Part shown: one piece after another, positions 23,001 to 36,240 of the stretch
How the letters are laid out: each line of letters starts with the position of its first letter
Position numbering within the stretch: the first letter of the stretch is position 1
Assembly (NCBI GenBank): GCA_022747635.1
Contig: JAKTNV010000023.1
Span: 5,520,348 to 5,584,347 of the forward strand
DNA from: Hetaerina americana
Taxonomy: Eukaryota; Arthropoda; Insecta; Odonata; Calopterygidae
DNA length: 64,000 nucleotides
Direction of reading: 5' to 3'
Program-made: the position numbers and the translations under genes
The notes under the pieces: generated by a model
What the model saw: only the letters and a program-made list of their open reading frames with translations
The model's database searches: none
Told to the model about the DNA's origin: nothing

Positions 23001-23110
23001 AACATACACATTTATAAAACGTTTTAATTAGTTTTATTTTACAGTTACATATTGCAAATAGGAGATTTTCCTGGTGGCAACGGTCAAATTTGGTCATTTA
23101 CAACGAAAAT

Positions 23111-23161
<51 letters not shown>
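22953..23161. repeat. TA-rich microsatellites
   Basis: An interrupted TA/TATAAA run at 22953-23002 and a pure TA run at 23115-23160 are separated by about 110 bases without a recognised feature. Confidence 0.9.
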
Positions 23162-23171
23162 CTACAAATGA

Positions 23172-23368
23172 TATAAGAACACATAAAAAGAAAACTCACA
23201 CGTTATTTCTCAATAATTTCGACGGATTTCAGCTCCATCTTCCTCAGAAGAAACACTAATTCTGAGGAGTACCACTGTTTTGTCTGAGGAAGACGGAACT
23301 GATTACCGTAGACATTATTAAGAAATGTCGTGCGAGTGTTCTTTATATGTGTTCTTACATTGTTTGTT
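23172..23368. mobile_element. Foldback with hammerhead-ribozyme-like motifs, probably PLE-derived
   Basis: 23172-23247 and 23283-23368 form an imperfect inverted repeat. On the minus strand, 23217-23247 reads CTGAGGA-A, then GATGGA-GCTGAAA-TCCGTC (a fully paired six-base hairpin, counting one G-T), then GAAA. These are the CUGANGA, stem II and GAAA parts of a hammerhead core. On the plus strand at 23283 the partner keeps CTGAGGA and a gacatt...aatgtc stem before a GTC, but its GAAA is damaged. PLEs are known to carry such motifs in their terminal repeats. Confidence 0.55.
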
Positions 23369-23619
23369 GCTATTACAAAGTTTTTTATTCAACACTCCCG
23401 TGTCACTTCGACGAAATATCAAATATGTATGTATGTATATATGTTTACATATAAATATATATATATATTTATGTTTATGTATTTATATTATGTATGGGTA
23501 TATGCATATGTGTATGTTTGTGTACCTGTGGGTGCCTGTCTGTGTCTGTGTGTGTGTTCTTGTGTGTGGCCTCTTTCAGGACGAAAAGCAAACACGCATC
23601 GTCTAAAGGGACGTGCAAA
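23369..23619. other. TG/TA-rich low-complexity stretch
   Basis: Stretches such as tatgtatgtatatatg and tgtctgtgtctgtgtgtgtg give spurious open frames in two phases. No gene is seen. Confidence 0.6.
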
Positions 23620-25380
23620 ATGTCTTTCTCTCAGGCGACCATGGAGGAACAAATTTTGGCATTAGCTGCGCAAATTACGAAGTTATCCCAGACCTTAGCT
23701 AATTTACAACAAGCCATTCCAGCGACTCAACCCCCAGTAGTAGCTACCGTACTGCCCAGCGACCAGCCACCACACCGGGCCTTGATACCCGGCAAGACTC
23801 GGAGGGACTCCAGCTACTTACTTTGATGAGGAATAATTTATCCTCGCCGCGCCTTAAGCCACGTGGCATCCAGGAGGCAGAATTCGTTCTTCATGTTTAT
23901 GCAGAGTAGAAACACCTATCAACTACCCTACAAAGCTTCGTTTACAACAGGCTAAGGCTTCGGCTGACTGTGGCTACATACGGATTGCCAGATGCCCTCC
24001 GATCGACACCAACAGTACCGGCCTTAATCCTTCGACTGCTTTGGGATACCAGCCGCCACTTCAGCGACAATCAGAGCAACGCCCAGCACAGCCCTTTCGA
24101 CAAAACCTTGGCAGGGGCGGGGATCCTCAATGGGACCGCGGCTGTAGTCTCTCTGAAAGCCCACCTCGGCCAAATCGCTGAGCATGCCTTTCCGTGTCTG
24201 AGGAAGGCACGCTCCGGTGGCGCGACTCGGAAGTCGGAATCATCGTTCCGAGGCGCATCAAGAGCGCATTCAAGAGTTTTCTCATTCCTGAGGCCACTGG
24301 TGGTGCGCGCCCTATTTACTACCTGCCCCCATGGACTAAATTCCATAAAATGCCCAAGTTCTTATTAATGGTCCCAGAAAGAGCCATTTCCATCATTCCG
24401 GAAAACCCAAATGTAGAAAAAGTACACCTTATAATTTCGTTTTGACGAATCCAAGTTTAAGTGCAACATTGGAAATTTTATGGTTTTCGCTATAGAGAAA
24501 TTACGTATGCATTTACCCGAGTACCAATGGGATATTCACTGTCCCCCGCCATCTTACAAAGATAGGCATAAGATATTACAACCTTTGTCTCTAACAAATT
24601 CAGTCTCAAGATCATATACTATTTAGATGACTGGCATATGTAACATTTTGCACATATTCCATCATTGAATATTTAGACAAGGAATTCGGTGGGAAATTAA
24701 CAATCGGAAATCAGTAACTATCTTGACTCACAGCCTTAAATGCAGAGGTGTGTCAACTGATGCAAAGACACGCTCGGTGCAACTGACTCCAGCTTCCAGA
24801 AAAAGAGTGCGTACTGTGATCCCCTTAATACCACGTTTAAGAGCGGGTAATGTCTCACAAGCCGCTGGCTTTCTCGTACGAGTGTGCTGGATCTTGCGTT
24901 TACCCACCTTCCTTTTTCACAAGAGTCTCAGCGAGTTACCACCTGGTGGATGCATTTGCAAGAGAGTGAAATATTCAACCGTGAAGTGTCATTACCCCGT
25001 GTCAAAGAAGCCCAAACTGTGAACTCCACTGTTTTGTCGCCATTTAAGAGTGGGAGCTGTCGCAGTCTTCCCGATCCCAGAACCCAGCTCAATCAACGCC
25101 GGCGAGTGCTTCGCGGCTCTCAAAGACCTGAAGATGACCTTCGACCTGCTCCGCCATTTGAAATCAACTGATGTGCTAATGAATATGTTCATAGACAATA
25201 CCGCTGTTCTGTACTCCGGGAAAAAGGGCAGAGATGTAATATTTCTTGTAAACCCTATTATAATACCAAAGTTCATGTCATTTATAATAAAGTAAGGCCA
25301 GTCACACCCAGTGACCTGGTCCCTGATCCCCACTGACCCCATTCCTGCAGACGGGCCCTCACTGGCCATGCATTCCCCCT
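23620..25380 (+). pseudogene. Decayed gag/RT/RNase H retroelement, relative of the 30.6-kb element
   Basis: The domain order matches the element at 30627-33123. A gag-like start (MEEQILALAAQITKLSQTLA, 23641) is followed by an RT with SAFKSFLIPEATGGARPI and KFLLMVPERAISIIP (24265-24400), where the intact element has the equivalent SFKCFAIPKADGGYRF and SLLGPGRALSLIP. Then come frame-shifted RT pieces (24470-24640), a stretch like LTPASRKRVRTVIPLIPRLR (24780) and an RNase H part with FIDNTAVLYSGKKGRD (25190). The end is a decayed match to the TWSW...ADEPSRA tail (25300-25370). Several frameshifts and stops are present. Nucleotide similarity is low, so it is a separate, older subfamily. No integrase or recombinase is seen. 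Confidence 0.8.
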
Positions 25381-26669
25381 TGATATATCCCCCCCTGAAG
25401 TTTCCCGTGCCTCCCCCCTGCTTCTGGCCACGGATTCCCGATGCTCATCTACGTTTCCAACCCCAACGAGCTGACTCCGCCCGCAATTGATACCCTGGCG
25501 CCGCACCAAGGCGACGCTGGTTGGTTTTTTCTGCGGGTTGTTTTTGTGTGTGCCTCTGTGTCACTTTGTATGCGAGTGTGTTTCTGATAGTGTTTGGGTT
25601 TATTTGTGTAAATATGTGTTTGAGGTTTTCTAATGGACTGCTTAGGGGAAATGGTTTAAGCACTGATAGACCGTAAATAGTAGACCGATTACAATGTTAC
25701 TACATCATCATCTGGTGACCTGATGAGGTGACCTAAAAAAGTATAATAAATCGCATATCAATTGAATATTTGGACATGAGAAAGCTGTCTGCAAGAGGGT
25801 TGTGCGTTTGCTCACACTCGAGCCAAACCAGTGTCTTACAAATGTTTCAGTTGTGTTGGTTCCCTCAACCCTACCGCCATAAAACCGTTGCGGTGGATGT
25901 CGGGCTACTTGGTTGGTATAAAAAGTATCGGGAAAATGTCGGTAAAAATATTTATTTCAGATACTGCTATGATTCCTCGCAATTCTTCAAAGTATATATC
26001 ATAAGCGTAGGAACACTTTCGCCAGCAGCTTTTCCACGATTCGAAAGTTCCCTGGCAAGCGGATTCCGGAACGTTCCTAAGGGTACGGGGGGTGAAGGTG
26101 CTTAAAAGTTTTTTTGATGGCACTTAGGGTCCCGTGGTGGTTCCCTTCGAGGGAGGATGTCACTGGAAACTGGATAGCCGAGACCGTAAACTTGATTGGA
26201 ACAAGGTTGAGAAGGGGGCGTGGGAAGAAAACAAAGATACAAGTTAGGGGTGGGACATGGTGCACACACTAGGTCACTTGGGTGTGTTTAAGAAACAGCG
26301 AATCCCGTATGCCTGAATCACACACCAAAAGACAAAATAAATAATAAAAATTAAAAGAAAAACTTGCAACCACTCGATAACTAGTGTGTCAGTAGCAACA
26401 GCACTCCCGTAAATCGCAACTACTCACACACGCAGGGTTTACAAGCAGCCCTCCTGTCAGTGACCCGCCAATCACTCAATTGACTCTATATTGTAATAAA
26501 ACAGATGCACGCACGCTGTCGCTTATTCACACAATCACTCAGGTGTGGTTTTTAAAACAGTGACCTTTGCGATTCACAAGTACTCACTCTTTCAGGGTTT
26601 ACCATGATTCCTCCTATGTCAGGGACTGCGTCATCAGAGAAAAAAGGCAAGATGCAATTGGTCCTTGGT
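25381..26669. other. No clear feature; possible PLE 3' flank
   Basis: A ggtgacctgatgaggtgacc block at 25716-25735 looks like PLE terminal sequence and may belong to the PLE on the minus strand at 26.7-27.8 kb. Open frames here show no motif. Confidence 0.4.
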
Positions 26670-27760
26670 CTCCGTTCATTGTATAGTTTTTTTACAGCTC
26701 TTTTTTATTTGGATGCAATGATAATTGTTTGTCATGTAGTTTGAGGCATTTGTAGGGAGTTTGATGTCGTTAATTGTGATGTTATGTCCTTCAGCGAAAT
26801 TGTGTTGGGCAATGGAGGATTTGTGGAAGTTCCCCCTCCTGATACAAGCGGCATGTTCTTCAGAACGTGTGACTAGGTTTCTTCTGGTCTGTCCTATGTA
26901 CGAGGGATTGCATTGTGGGCATGAAATTTGGTGTATACTAGATCTGAGACGGGGTTCCATGGGATCTTTTGGGTTTCCAAGCAATCGTTTTAGTTTCTTA
27001 TTGGATGAGAACGAGGGATATTTATTTAGTTATGTTTCTTGAAAATGGTATCAAACCCTTGGGTGGTTTTTGGTCGGAAGGGAAGTTTAATGCATTTCTT
27101 TTCATTGGGCTGGGATAGCGTGGTCCTGGTTCTGATAAGTCTTTTCTGTTTATGTTTCTCGAGTATTTTGTCAATAATTTGTTCGGTGAGCCGTTAGATA
27201 TTGCGGGCTTTTTGAAGTTATTAGTTTGGTTCTTTTTAAAAGTCTGCTTTGTTCAAGGGTACATATAGAAGACGGTGTATTGGAGAATGGAAGGCGGCGT
27301 GTTTGTGGGTGTGATGATCCGAGGAAGACTGAAGAATGTAGTTGCCTGTGTGCGTTGGCTTGCGGTAAATATTAAACGAAAGCTGATTATTGCTTCAGGT
27401 GAGAAGCAGGTCCAAGAAGCGGAGGGACTTGTGATTCTCAACTTCGCAGGCGAGTTTAAAGGACGGGTATTGGCATTTAAGGTCTTTGAGGAAGTTGTCA
27501 TCGGACTAGGTGTTTGTGTCAAAAATAGAAATAATAAGGTCTACATATCTGTAGTAGGTGTTGGAGAAACATTTAAATTTTTTTTCGGCACTTTTGCTCA
27601 ACATTGAACATAAATAGGTTAGCTAGGAAGTGGGAGGGAGAGTTGCCCATGGCATTGCCAAAACTTTGTTTGAATAAGTGGTTGTTGAAGGTGAAGAAAT
27701 TTTGGTCCATGTTTAAACTCGTTAAAAACCATATATTCATTTTTTTGACTACCAATTATT
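26670..27760 (-). pseudogene. Decayed Penelope-like element (PLE 2)
   Basis: On the minus strand from 27755: the RT segment FTFNNHLFKQSFGNAMGN and FLANLFM, then YVDLIISIFD (the catalytic YVDD-type box with the second Asp changed to Leu), then KSLRFLDLLLT, NIYRKPTHTGNY and HAAFHSPIHRLL. After a gap comes SIHQISCPQCNPSYIGQTRR (26910-26950), the GIY-YIG nuclease with its first motif worn. Stops interrupt the RT at about 27500 and 27405. It is clearly a different lineage from PLE 1 and more decayed. RT activity should be lost. Confidence 0.85.
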
Positions 27761-30626
27761 GATGATTTCACTTTTAAGAATAGGAAATAGCCTGATGGTA
27801 CTAATTCGGGACTGCTATGGGTTTACTTCGCCTTATACTAAACCTTACTAATCACTTACTACACCTTATAGTAATTACTTACTACGCCTCATACTAATTA
27901 ACTTCACGGCCACATGTATTGTTAAAATAGCTAACCTGTTCACTTGCATCAAGAAGAGGAGTCAGTTGTGCAATTAACACATTATATGCACAGTTAGCAT
28001 ATTCCTAACATGTAAGTAAGAGAGGCGAAAATATTCATTAAATTAAAAAACATTCCCAAGAATCGTTTGCAATTAAAAATACCAACCTACCTTTCATTAA
28101 AGCGTTCCATCGATTTAGAAAAATACTTTACTGAAATAAAAATTACTTTGAAAATATAATTGATGTCAATTTCTTGATCCGAACTCAGAGAATATGAAAC
28201 AAATTATTTCTTCACCAAGCAAGCAGTAAATTTCTGAGTAAACTCAGGATCGATTTTTTCCACATAATCAGCAGTCATAAACTCGATGATGATAATTATC
28301 GTTGTTCAAATAGCCGGCGAAATTTAGCTCAGATTGCTGCTCCCGAAATTGGGTTGGAAATGTAAATAATTGTCACGGGCTTTTTTCCATTATATGTATA
28401 TTTTTTGTACGAGTTTCTTTGACTTCGATGCCACCATGGCTGATTCATTCATTGCAAAGGTCTTACGAATCACATTATCACATGCCAATAGACAGTATTA
28501 TAGAAAATTTGAGAACGGAACGAATAATTTCGAGGAAAATATATATGCAATTATTGGAAAAAAAATGCGTAAGCCATTCAGCTACCACCCTAATTACGAA
28601 GAGGATTCCAATGGACATTCGTATTTCGAATGCACTCATGGTATCGAGTCACCCTCAGAAATATATAATCCCCATCCTCGCCTCCCTAGAAATGAAACGG
28701 CTAAATGCCGACCGAGCGATCTGCATGCCCCGATGTCTTGTTATTGCATGCCACTCATTCCAACTTATTGAATAGAATATGACGTCCATTTATCCTACAT
28801 GATATGCAACAAGAAACGGACGTGTGAAGCGACTTTCGCCAGCTAAACTGGCGCACAATAACACCCGTCATTTGCCTGAGCGAATATCAGATTCTTCAGG
28901 GCTCCATTATTGCACTTTTATTGTGAATAACTTATTTCGTCATGACTAAAAATAGCCACGAGTAAACGCTAACATTTACATCTTTTGCTCCTTAAAATAT
29001 GAAATAGACTGATTGTTTGTGTTCGGTGCTTACAACTGGAACGCTGGTTTCTCGGAGCTAATGATACTGCAAGCCGACATATTCTCATATCCCCTGACAC
29101 ATACCAGAACACAAGACAATCACAGTAAGTGTATAGAGAAATCAATTGGAGGAACCCGTAGGTGATACAAGTTTAATATTCCCTACCTTTAGTAAAACAG
29201 GGTGTTCTGTTACGACAGAAAATAAAATTGGACGGAGAAAATTAAGCCTCGATAATATTTGAAATGGATGAATCCATATTATTAAAATGCATATCTTATT
29301 ACGATGTGAATACGTAGATAAAAACAGAATTAATAGGTGATAGGCGACGAGACGCTGGAAAAGAGTCATGAAAGATCCCTTCTTGGATCGCGAACCAAAG
29401 AGTTCCTTATCCTTGATTGTATATTTCGGGACTCTCCGAAAATATTTTTCCATCGCCCTTTGTGCTTAGTATATGTTCATTGGAAAGTGTCATACCGTGC
29501 AGTAAAGCGAATTTACGAGGCAAATATTGTGGATGTTCTTCATTCATTTGTTAAAAGCAGAATATGATCGTTATCGGGCATTTCGGGTACGAGAGAAAAA
29601 AATGATTTCATCTATTTACATGGCTGTAAATTAAATGAGTTCTCCGTAGAAAGTGACAGGGAGCACACCCTCAAGTAGAGTTCCTTCGCATCATGATGCC
29701 AGTGTACCAAACCAGATATAGAAATGTTACACTTACAATCGGTTTAAAGCGACTACTGACGTCAGGGACTAGTATTCCAAAATTCCAAGTAGGGTGCAGT
29801 ATTTGCCCAAACGGGATTGGCCATTTTATAAACTATACCGCTGTGCGGGTGAATTGAGTATCAGGGAAATACGCATACATTAAAATAGTATATCTGTAAC
29901 TGCCGTCTCTTTGGGGACTGTTCTCTAATATCATTGAAATGAAACCTCGAATTTACGGTCGTGACTCCTGCTAATGGTCTAAATTTTAACTTGGCCATCC
30001 CGACACGCGTCCCCCCCCCCCCAGGTGCTAGCGAGGGAGTCGCAAATAAAGCGAAGTATCCGAAGTGGAGACACGCGCCGTCCGCTGTCTTTAAGTGTCT
30101 CCACCTCATAACACGCAATCAGCCTCCAAAAACGTTCTCCGAGGAGGTTTATCATCAAGAAGACCATAGCTCTCACCAAGGACGGACTTGACCCATTACC
30201 GCCTCCTCCGCCAGTAACTATGAGACCACGTACACTTGCTATTCGTTTCGAATCGCGTGGTCTTACTCCTGTTGTGCCGTCAACTTCCCGTTCCCACCTC
30301 CCTCTCGCAACCGTTCCCCTTCGTACCTCGTGCCTCCGCTTTGCCCTTCCAAAGTCCCTTCCCTTGAGGTCCACCCCCATTCAACTACATCCGTGCGTCG
30401 CTACTACACTCGTAGATATGGTTTGAGGGCTTCTCCTCCTATTTACCGGTGAATCGGGTAGCATGGTTAGAAGAAGCTTGGGAAAGAGCAGAGTTAATTG
30501 TATTACTAATGTTAATTGCCATTTTCGTCACTGTTATTTCTTCTTTTGAAGATTTTACCAATGATGAAAGCTTAAATGAAGTCATATTACATTTTGAATT
30601 ACCAAATGATAACTTCTTTGGCTATT
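27761..30626. other. No recognisable feature
   Basis: AT-rich to about 29900, then GC-richer with a C run (30011-30022). The overlapping frames at 28370-28775 and the proline/serine-rich frame at 30220-30426 carry no motif I recognise. No integrase-like or tyrosine-recombinase-like frame precedes the retroelement. Confidence 0.5.
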
Positions 30627-30658
30627 TTTCGGTCAGGGGTACCTGAGGCCAGCAGCAG
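30627..30658 (+). repeat. Left 32-bp direct repeat of the retroelement
   Basis: Identical to 33092-33123. It lies just upstream of the gag ATG. The bases before it (ggctattt) also resemble those before the right copy (ggctatagat). Confidence 0.92.
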
Positions 30659-30668
30659 TCACTACGAC

Positions 30669-31358
30669 ATGCAAACTCGTTCACACGGTCGTGAACCGCG
30701 TAGCGAAGATTTATTTACAACGGAAGAACAAAGTGAAATAGAAGAACGTCTCGAAACTTTTAACGAATCAGTGTCCACCATGGCCTCCCCGCAATTGCCC
30801 TCGCAGCCCCTCACCGAAACACAGGAACTGCGAGCCGAGATCACAGCAATGGCGGAACAACTCGCCCTCCTGACCCAGGCCATGAACCAACGTGGGGTGC
30901 CAGGAGCCGTCATACCACCGTCATTCGCGGCCCTCCTACCCACGGGCGCCGCTGAGGGCATGGATACGCCACCGGACCACGAGGTACTACAACTATTTAC
31001 GGCCCTTAGCACCCGTAAAGCGAGCCCCAGACTTAAAGCACGTGATCTCCATGAGATTAATCTCATCTTGACTATGGCCTCAAACTGGGAAGGGTTAGAT
31101 GAAGTCCAGAAAAAGGCCCTTTACAATCGGGCCCGTACCCTTCTGGCTGTAGCCACTATGGGATGGGGTGATGCGCTCCGCATGGCATCGGAAGTCCCGG
31201 TAAACCTCTTGCACTTACCACCGGGATTTACTCTCAGTCAACAGCCACCACCTGCCCCGCCTCCACCTCCCGCATACCAGCCCTTTCGACAATACCCCGC
31301 CCGCCAGCGAGGCCGCGGACGGGGTCAGCGAGGCCGCAGTCGAGCTCCACCTGCCTGA
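30669..31358 (+). CDS. Gag-like protein of the compact retroelement
   Basis: Likely a structural/nucleic-acid-binding protein of the element. I choose ATG 30669 (MQTRSHGREPRSEDL, 229 residues), because the upstream in-frame ATG at 30576 lies outside the direct repeat. An N-terminal acidic/helical stretch (TEEQSEIEERLETFNESV, about residues 16-33) is followed by a glutamine/leucine-rich helix (AEITAMAEQLALLTQAM). A proline-rich section and a basic RG-rich C-terminus (RQRGRGRGQRGRSRAPPA) suit RNA binding. There is no CCHC knuckle. The coiled part matches the start of the decayed relative at 23641. Its last 155 bases overlap the polymerase frame. Confidence 0.75.
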   Translation: MQTRSHGREPRSEDLFTTEEQSEIEERLETFNESVSTMASPQLPSQPLTETQELRAEITAMAEQLALLTQAMNQRGVPGAVIPPSFAALLPTGAAEGMDTPPDHEVLQLFTALSTRKASPRLKARDLHEINLILTMASNWEGLDEVQKKALYNRARTLLAVATMGWGDALRMASEVPVNLLHLPPGFTLSQQPPPAPPPPPAYQPFRQYPARQRGRGRGQRGRSRAPPA

Positions 31359-33018
31359 AGCCACAGTGTCCACCGGGGAGGAGCAGTTGCTACGGTGGGT
31401 CAGCTCCGGCGAACCCGACGACCCGGCTACCTGGGAAACCGGCTCCTCCACCGACTCAACCTCCGGCGTCAGTTCAGACGAGCCGCATACGGACGTGGAC
31501 AACAACAACAACGACCAGAACATCGAGACGTCAGACGAGGAATCCGACGCCTGGAGGTGGCGCACCATCCCCGAGCACCCTCCCATCACAGACCATGAAC
31601 AGGAACCCGAGCTCCCGGAATTCCTCCCGGACCCGGAAGAATGGCAGGTGCCTGAAGAGGCCGAAGAGGAATTTGAAGTCCCGGCGGTAGACCCAATTAA
31701 GCCATTCACCTACAGACATAAGGTAAATGAAATCATCTCGCGTATCGGAGCCAGCTTACCTAAACCGCGTAACTCTCCTTTCATTGCCTTTCGGACCAGA
31801 CGTTCTCCCGTCCTGTCTAGATTTATCCAGAAATTCACAGAATCCGGCATTCTAGTACCTTGGAACGTCAAGTGCAGCTTCAAATGTTTCGCCATCCCGA
31901 AAGCGGATGGCGGCTACAGATTCATTCAGGATCTTAGCCCTTGGACGCCTTACGTCACAAAACCAAAATTCTCCCTTCTGGGACCAGGTAGGGCCCTCAG
32001 CCTTATTCCGCGTCACTCTTACTTGATTAAATTAGATTTGGTTAGCGCTTTTTACCAAATCTCTATTCATCCCCGGCATTGGAAATTTTATGGCATCCGA
32101 TACGCAGATGAAACATTCGCCTTCACTAGGCTACCTATGGGGCATCCCCTCAGCCCAGCTATATTGCAGCGCTGGGCGGAGGACGTTATGATAATTGTTC
32201 GCGAGAAATTTCGGGTGAAAACCATTGTATATTTGGACGACTGGTTGTGTTACTCAAGATCAAAAGTGTGCGGTTACGAGGTGACGAGATTCCTAAGCGA
32301 AACTTTAGGCATTACAATTAATATGCGTAAATCCGTGTTAATACCGACTCAGACGCTACAGTATTTAGGAGTACATATCAATACCAGTGAATTAAGTTTA
32401 CGATTGACACCTAAAGCAGTTCGCAGGGTGGCAAACCTCATCCCAATTATGGCACGCCTACGGCAACAGGACATCCCTAAAGCGGCGGGTTACTTAGCTT
32501 GGGTGGCGTGGGTGCTCCGCATACCACCTTGCCTAATCTCCCAGGTGTACCGCAGAGAGGACGCCGCATGGAAAAAGTTACTTGAGATGGAGGTATTCTC
32601 AAAGGAAGTGTGCTTACCACAGCCCTCTGAAACAATCGAGGTGTACACAGACGCCACCCCAGAGCAAGGCGGCGTCGCTATTCCCCAGTGGAACTTACCC
32701 CGCTCCTTCCCAGTCCCACAGGACTGGCACATAAACGAGACAGAGCTATACGCGGCCTTGTTTGGATTAACAGAAACTATTCTTTTACTAAATGATCTAA
32801 ATCTATCTAATGTAAATGTTAAAGTATATATGGATAACACTAGTGCACTGTATACACTCAAGAAGGGAAACGGTGTTATGTTCCGAACACGCCCCCTTCT
32901 ATTTGAAATGTATTTTAATATAATAAAGAATATTCAGTCACAAACAGTGACCTGGTCTTGGGTATCCACGGCCGAAAATCTGGCTGACGAGCCCTCACGG
33001 GCCGTGCCCGCATTTTAA
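31204..33018 (+). CDS. Reverse transcriptase-RNase H polyprotein
   Basis: The frame opens at about 31204, overlaps gag in the +1 phase, and has no ATG before the RT core (the first Met is in LPMGHP). It is therefore probably made by frameshifting, reinitiation or a non-ATG start. Counting residues from GTG 31366 (550 in all): an acidic N-terminal region to about 115; RT motifs FAIPKADGGYRFIQDLSPW (175-193), KLDLVSAFYQISI (222-234; catalytic Asp 224), LPMGHPLSP (256-264), and YLDD (289-292) in VYLDDWLCY. RNase H carries the acidic residues in VYTDATPEQGG (Asp 429), INETELYAAL (Glu 458/460), VYMDNTSAL (Asp 490) and LADEPSRA (Asp 541). All catalytic positions look intact. No protease or integrase is fused to it. 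Confidence 0.9.
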   Translation, partial: TSCTYHRDLLSVNSHHLPRLHLPHTSPFDNTPPASEAADGVSEAAVELHLPEATVSTGEEQLLRWVSSGEPDDPATWETGSSTDSTSGVSSDEPHTDVDNNNNDQNIETSDEESDAWRWRTIPEHPPITDHEQEPELPEFLPDPEEWQVPEEAEEEFEVPAVDPIKPFTYRHKVNEIISRIGASLPKPRNSPFIAFRTRRSPVLSRFIQKFTESGILVPWNVKCSFKCFAIPKADGGYRFIQDLSPWTPYVTKPKFSLLGPGRALSLIPRHSYLIKLDLVSAFYQISIHPRHWKFYGIRYADETFAFTRLPMGHPLSPAILQRWAEDVMIIVREKFRVKTIVYLDDWLCYSRSKVCGYEVTRFLSETLGITINMRKSVLIPTQTLQYLGVHINTSELSLRLTPKAVRRVANLIPIMARLRQQDIPKAAGYLAWVAWVLRIPPCLISQVYRREDAAWKKLLEMEVFSKEVCLPQPSETIEVYTDATPEQGGVAIPQWNLPRSFPVPQDWHINETELYAALFGLTETILLLNDLNLSNVNVKVYMDNTSALYTLKKGNGVMFRTRPLLFEMYFNIIKNIQSQTVTWSWVSTAENLADEPSRAVPAF

Positions 33019-33091
33019 TGTGTCCGTCGGCCATATTGGTCGGCCGGATATATTAACGCGCGGGACGGGCGGGAGGGCAGTCGGCTATAGA
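33019..33091 (+). promoter_or_regulatory. Possible terminal control region of the retroelement
   Basis: This short GC-rich segment between the pol stop and the right direct repeat contains repeated ggcc/gtcgg words (gtcggccatattggtcggcc), a TATA-like gatatatta and a G-rich stretch. If the element is copied from circles or tandem copies, this would lie directly upstream of gag. This is inference only. Confidence 0.25.
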
Positions 33092-33123
33092 TTTCGGTCA
33101 GGGGTACCTGAGGCCAGCAGCAG
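33092..33123 (+). repeat. Right 32-bp direct repeat of the retroelement
   Basis: Identical to 30627-30658. It ends in gccagcagcag and is followed by the AT-rich flank. Confidence 0.92.
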
Positions 33124-36039
<2,916 letters not shown>

Positions 36040-36059
36040 AATTTTTCCATCCCTAAATA

Positions 36060-36240
36060 CCAAGAGAAAAAATACTTCTCAAAATTAACACTCACCCTCC
36101 TGGATACTGAACTCATCACCTGATAGCGAGGGGCTGTAGGTCCCTCCCTAGGTGTGGGAAAGCCCACGTAGACGGGAATCGAACCCGTGACCTCTGAGTT
36201 GCAGAACAGGACGTCTCCCCACCAACACCGAGGCCAACAA
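36060..36240 (-). mobile_element. tRNA-derived SINE, family 2
   Basis: On the minus strand there is an A-box-like TGTTGGTGGGG (36217-36227) and a perfect B box, GGTTCGATTCC (36175-36185). The head ends cgtctacgtgggctttccca, and a body follows to about 36060. It differs from family 1 in its body. The head is intact enough for polymerase III recognition. Confidence 0.75.

Larger units (their letters stand above)
30627..33123 (+). mobile_element. Compact gag + RT/RNase H retroelement with 32-bp terminal direct repeats
   Basis: A 2497-bp unit is bounded by perfect 32-bp direct repeats (30627-30658 and 33092-33123), both reading tttcggtcaggggtacctga and onward. Inside are two long, uninterrupted frames: a gag-like protein (30669-31358) and a polymerase (31204-33018) in an overlapping frame. 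No protease, integrase (HHCC/DDE) or tyrosine recombinase frame is present inside or nearby on either strand. The YLDDWL box is typical of DIRS-type RTs, and the RNase H end (ADEPSR) also recalls hepadnavirus-related RTs. Its placement is an inference. Both frames are intact, so the copy is young. Confidence 0.85.

Noticed and set aside
23325..23665. Overlapping 93- and 111-codon frames
   Set aside because: Produced by TG/TA low-complexity sequence. Only the part after 23620 has retroelement character, in a different frame.
25710..25740. ctgatgaggtgacctaaaa as a hammerhead ribozyme
   Set aside because: The first core motif fits, but the GAAA is missing and no stem II with proper closure can be drawn. 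It is kept only as possible PLE flank.
30627..33123. Ordinary LTR retrotransposon
   Set aside because: Terminal repeats of only 32 bp, no primer-binding site recognised, no protease or integrase, and a YLDDWL-type RT.
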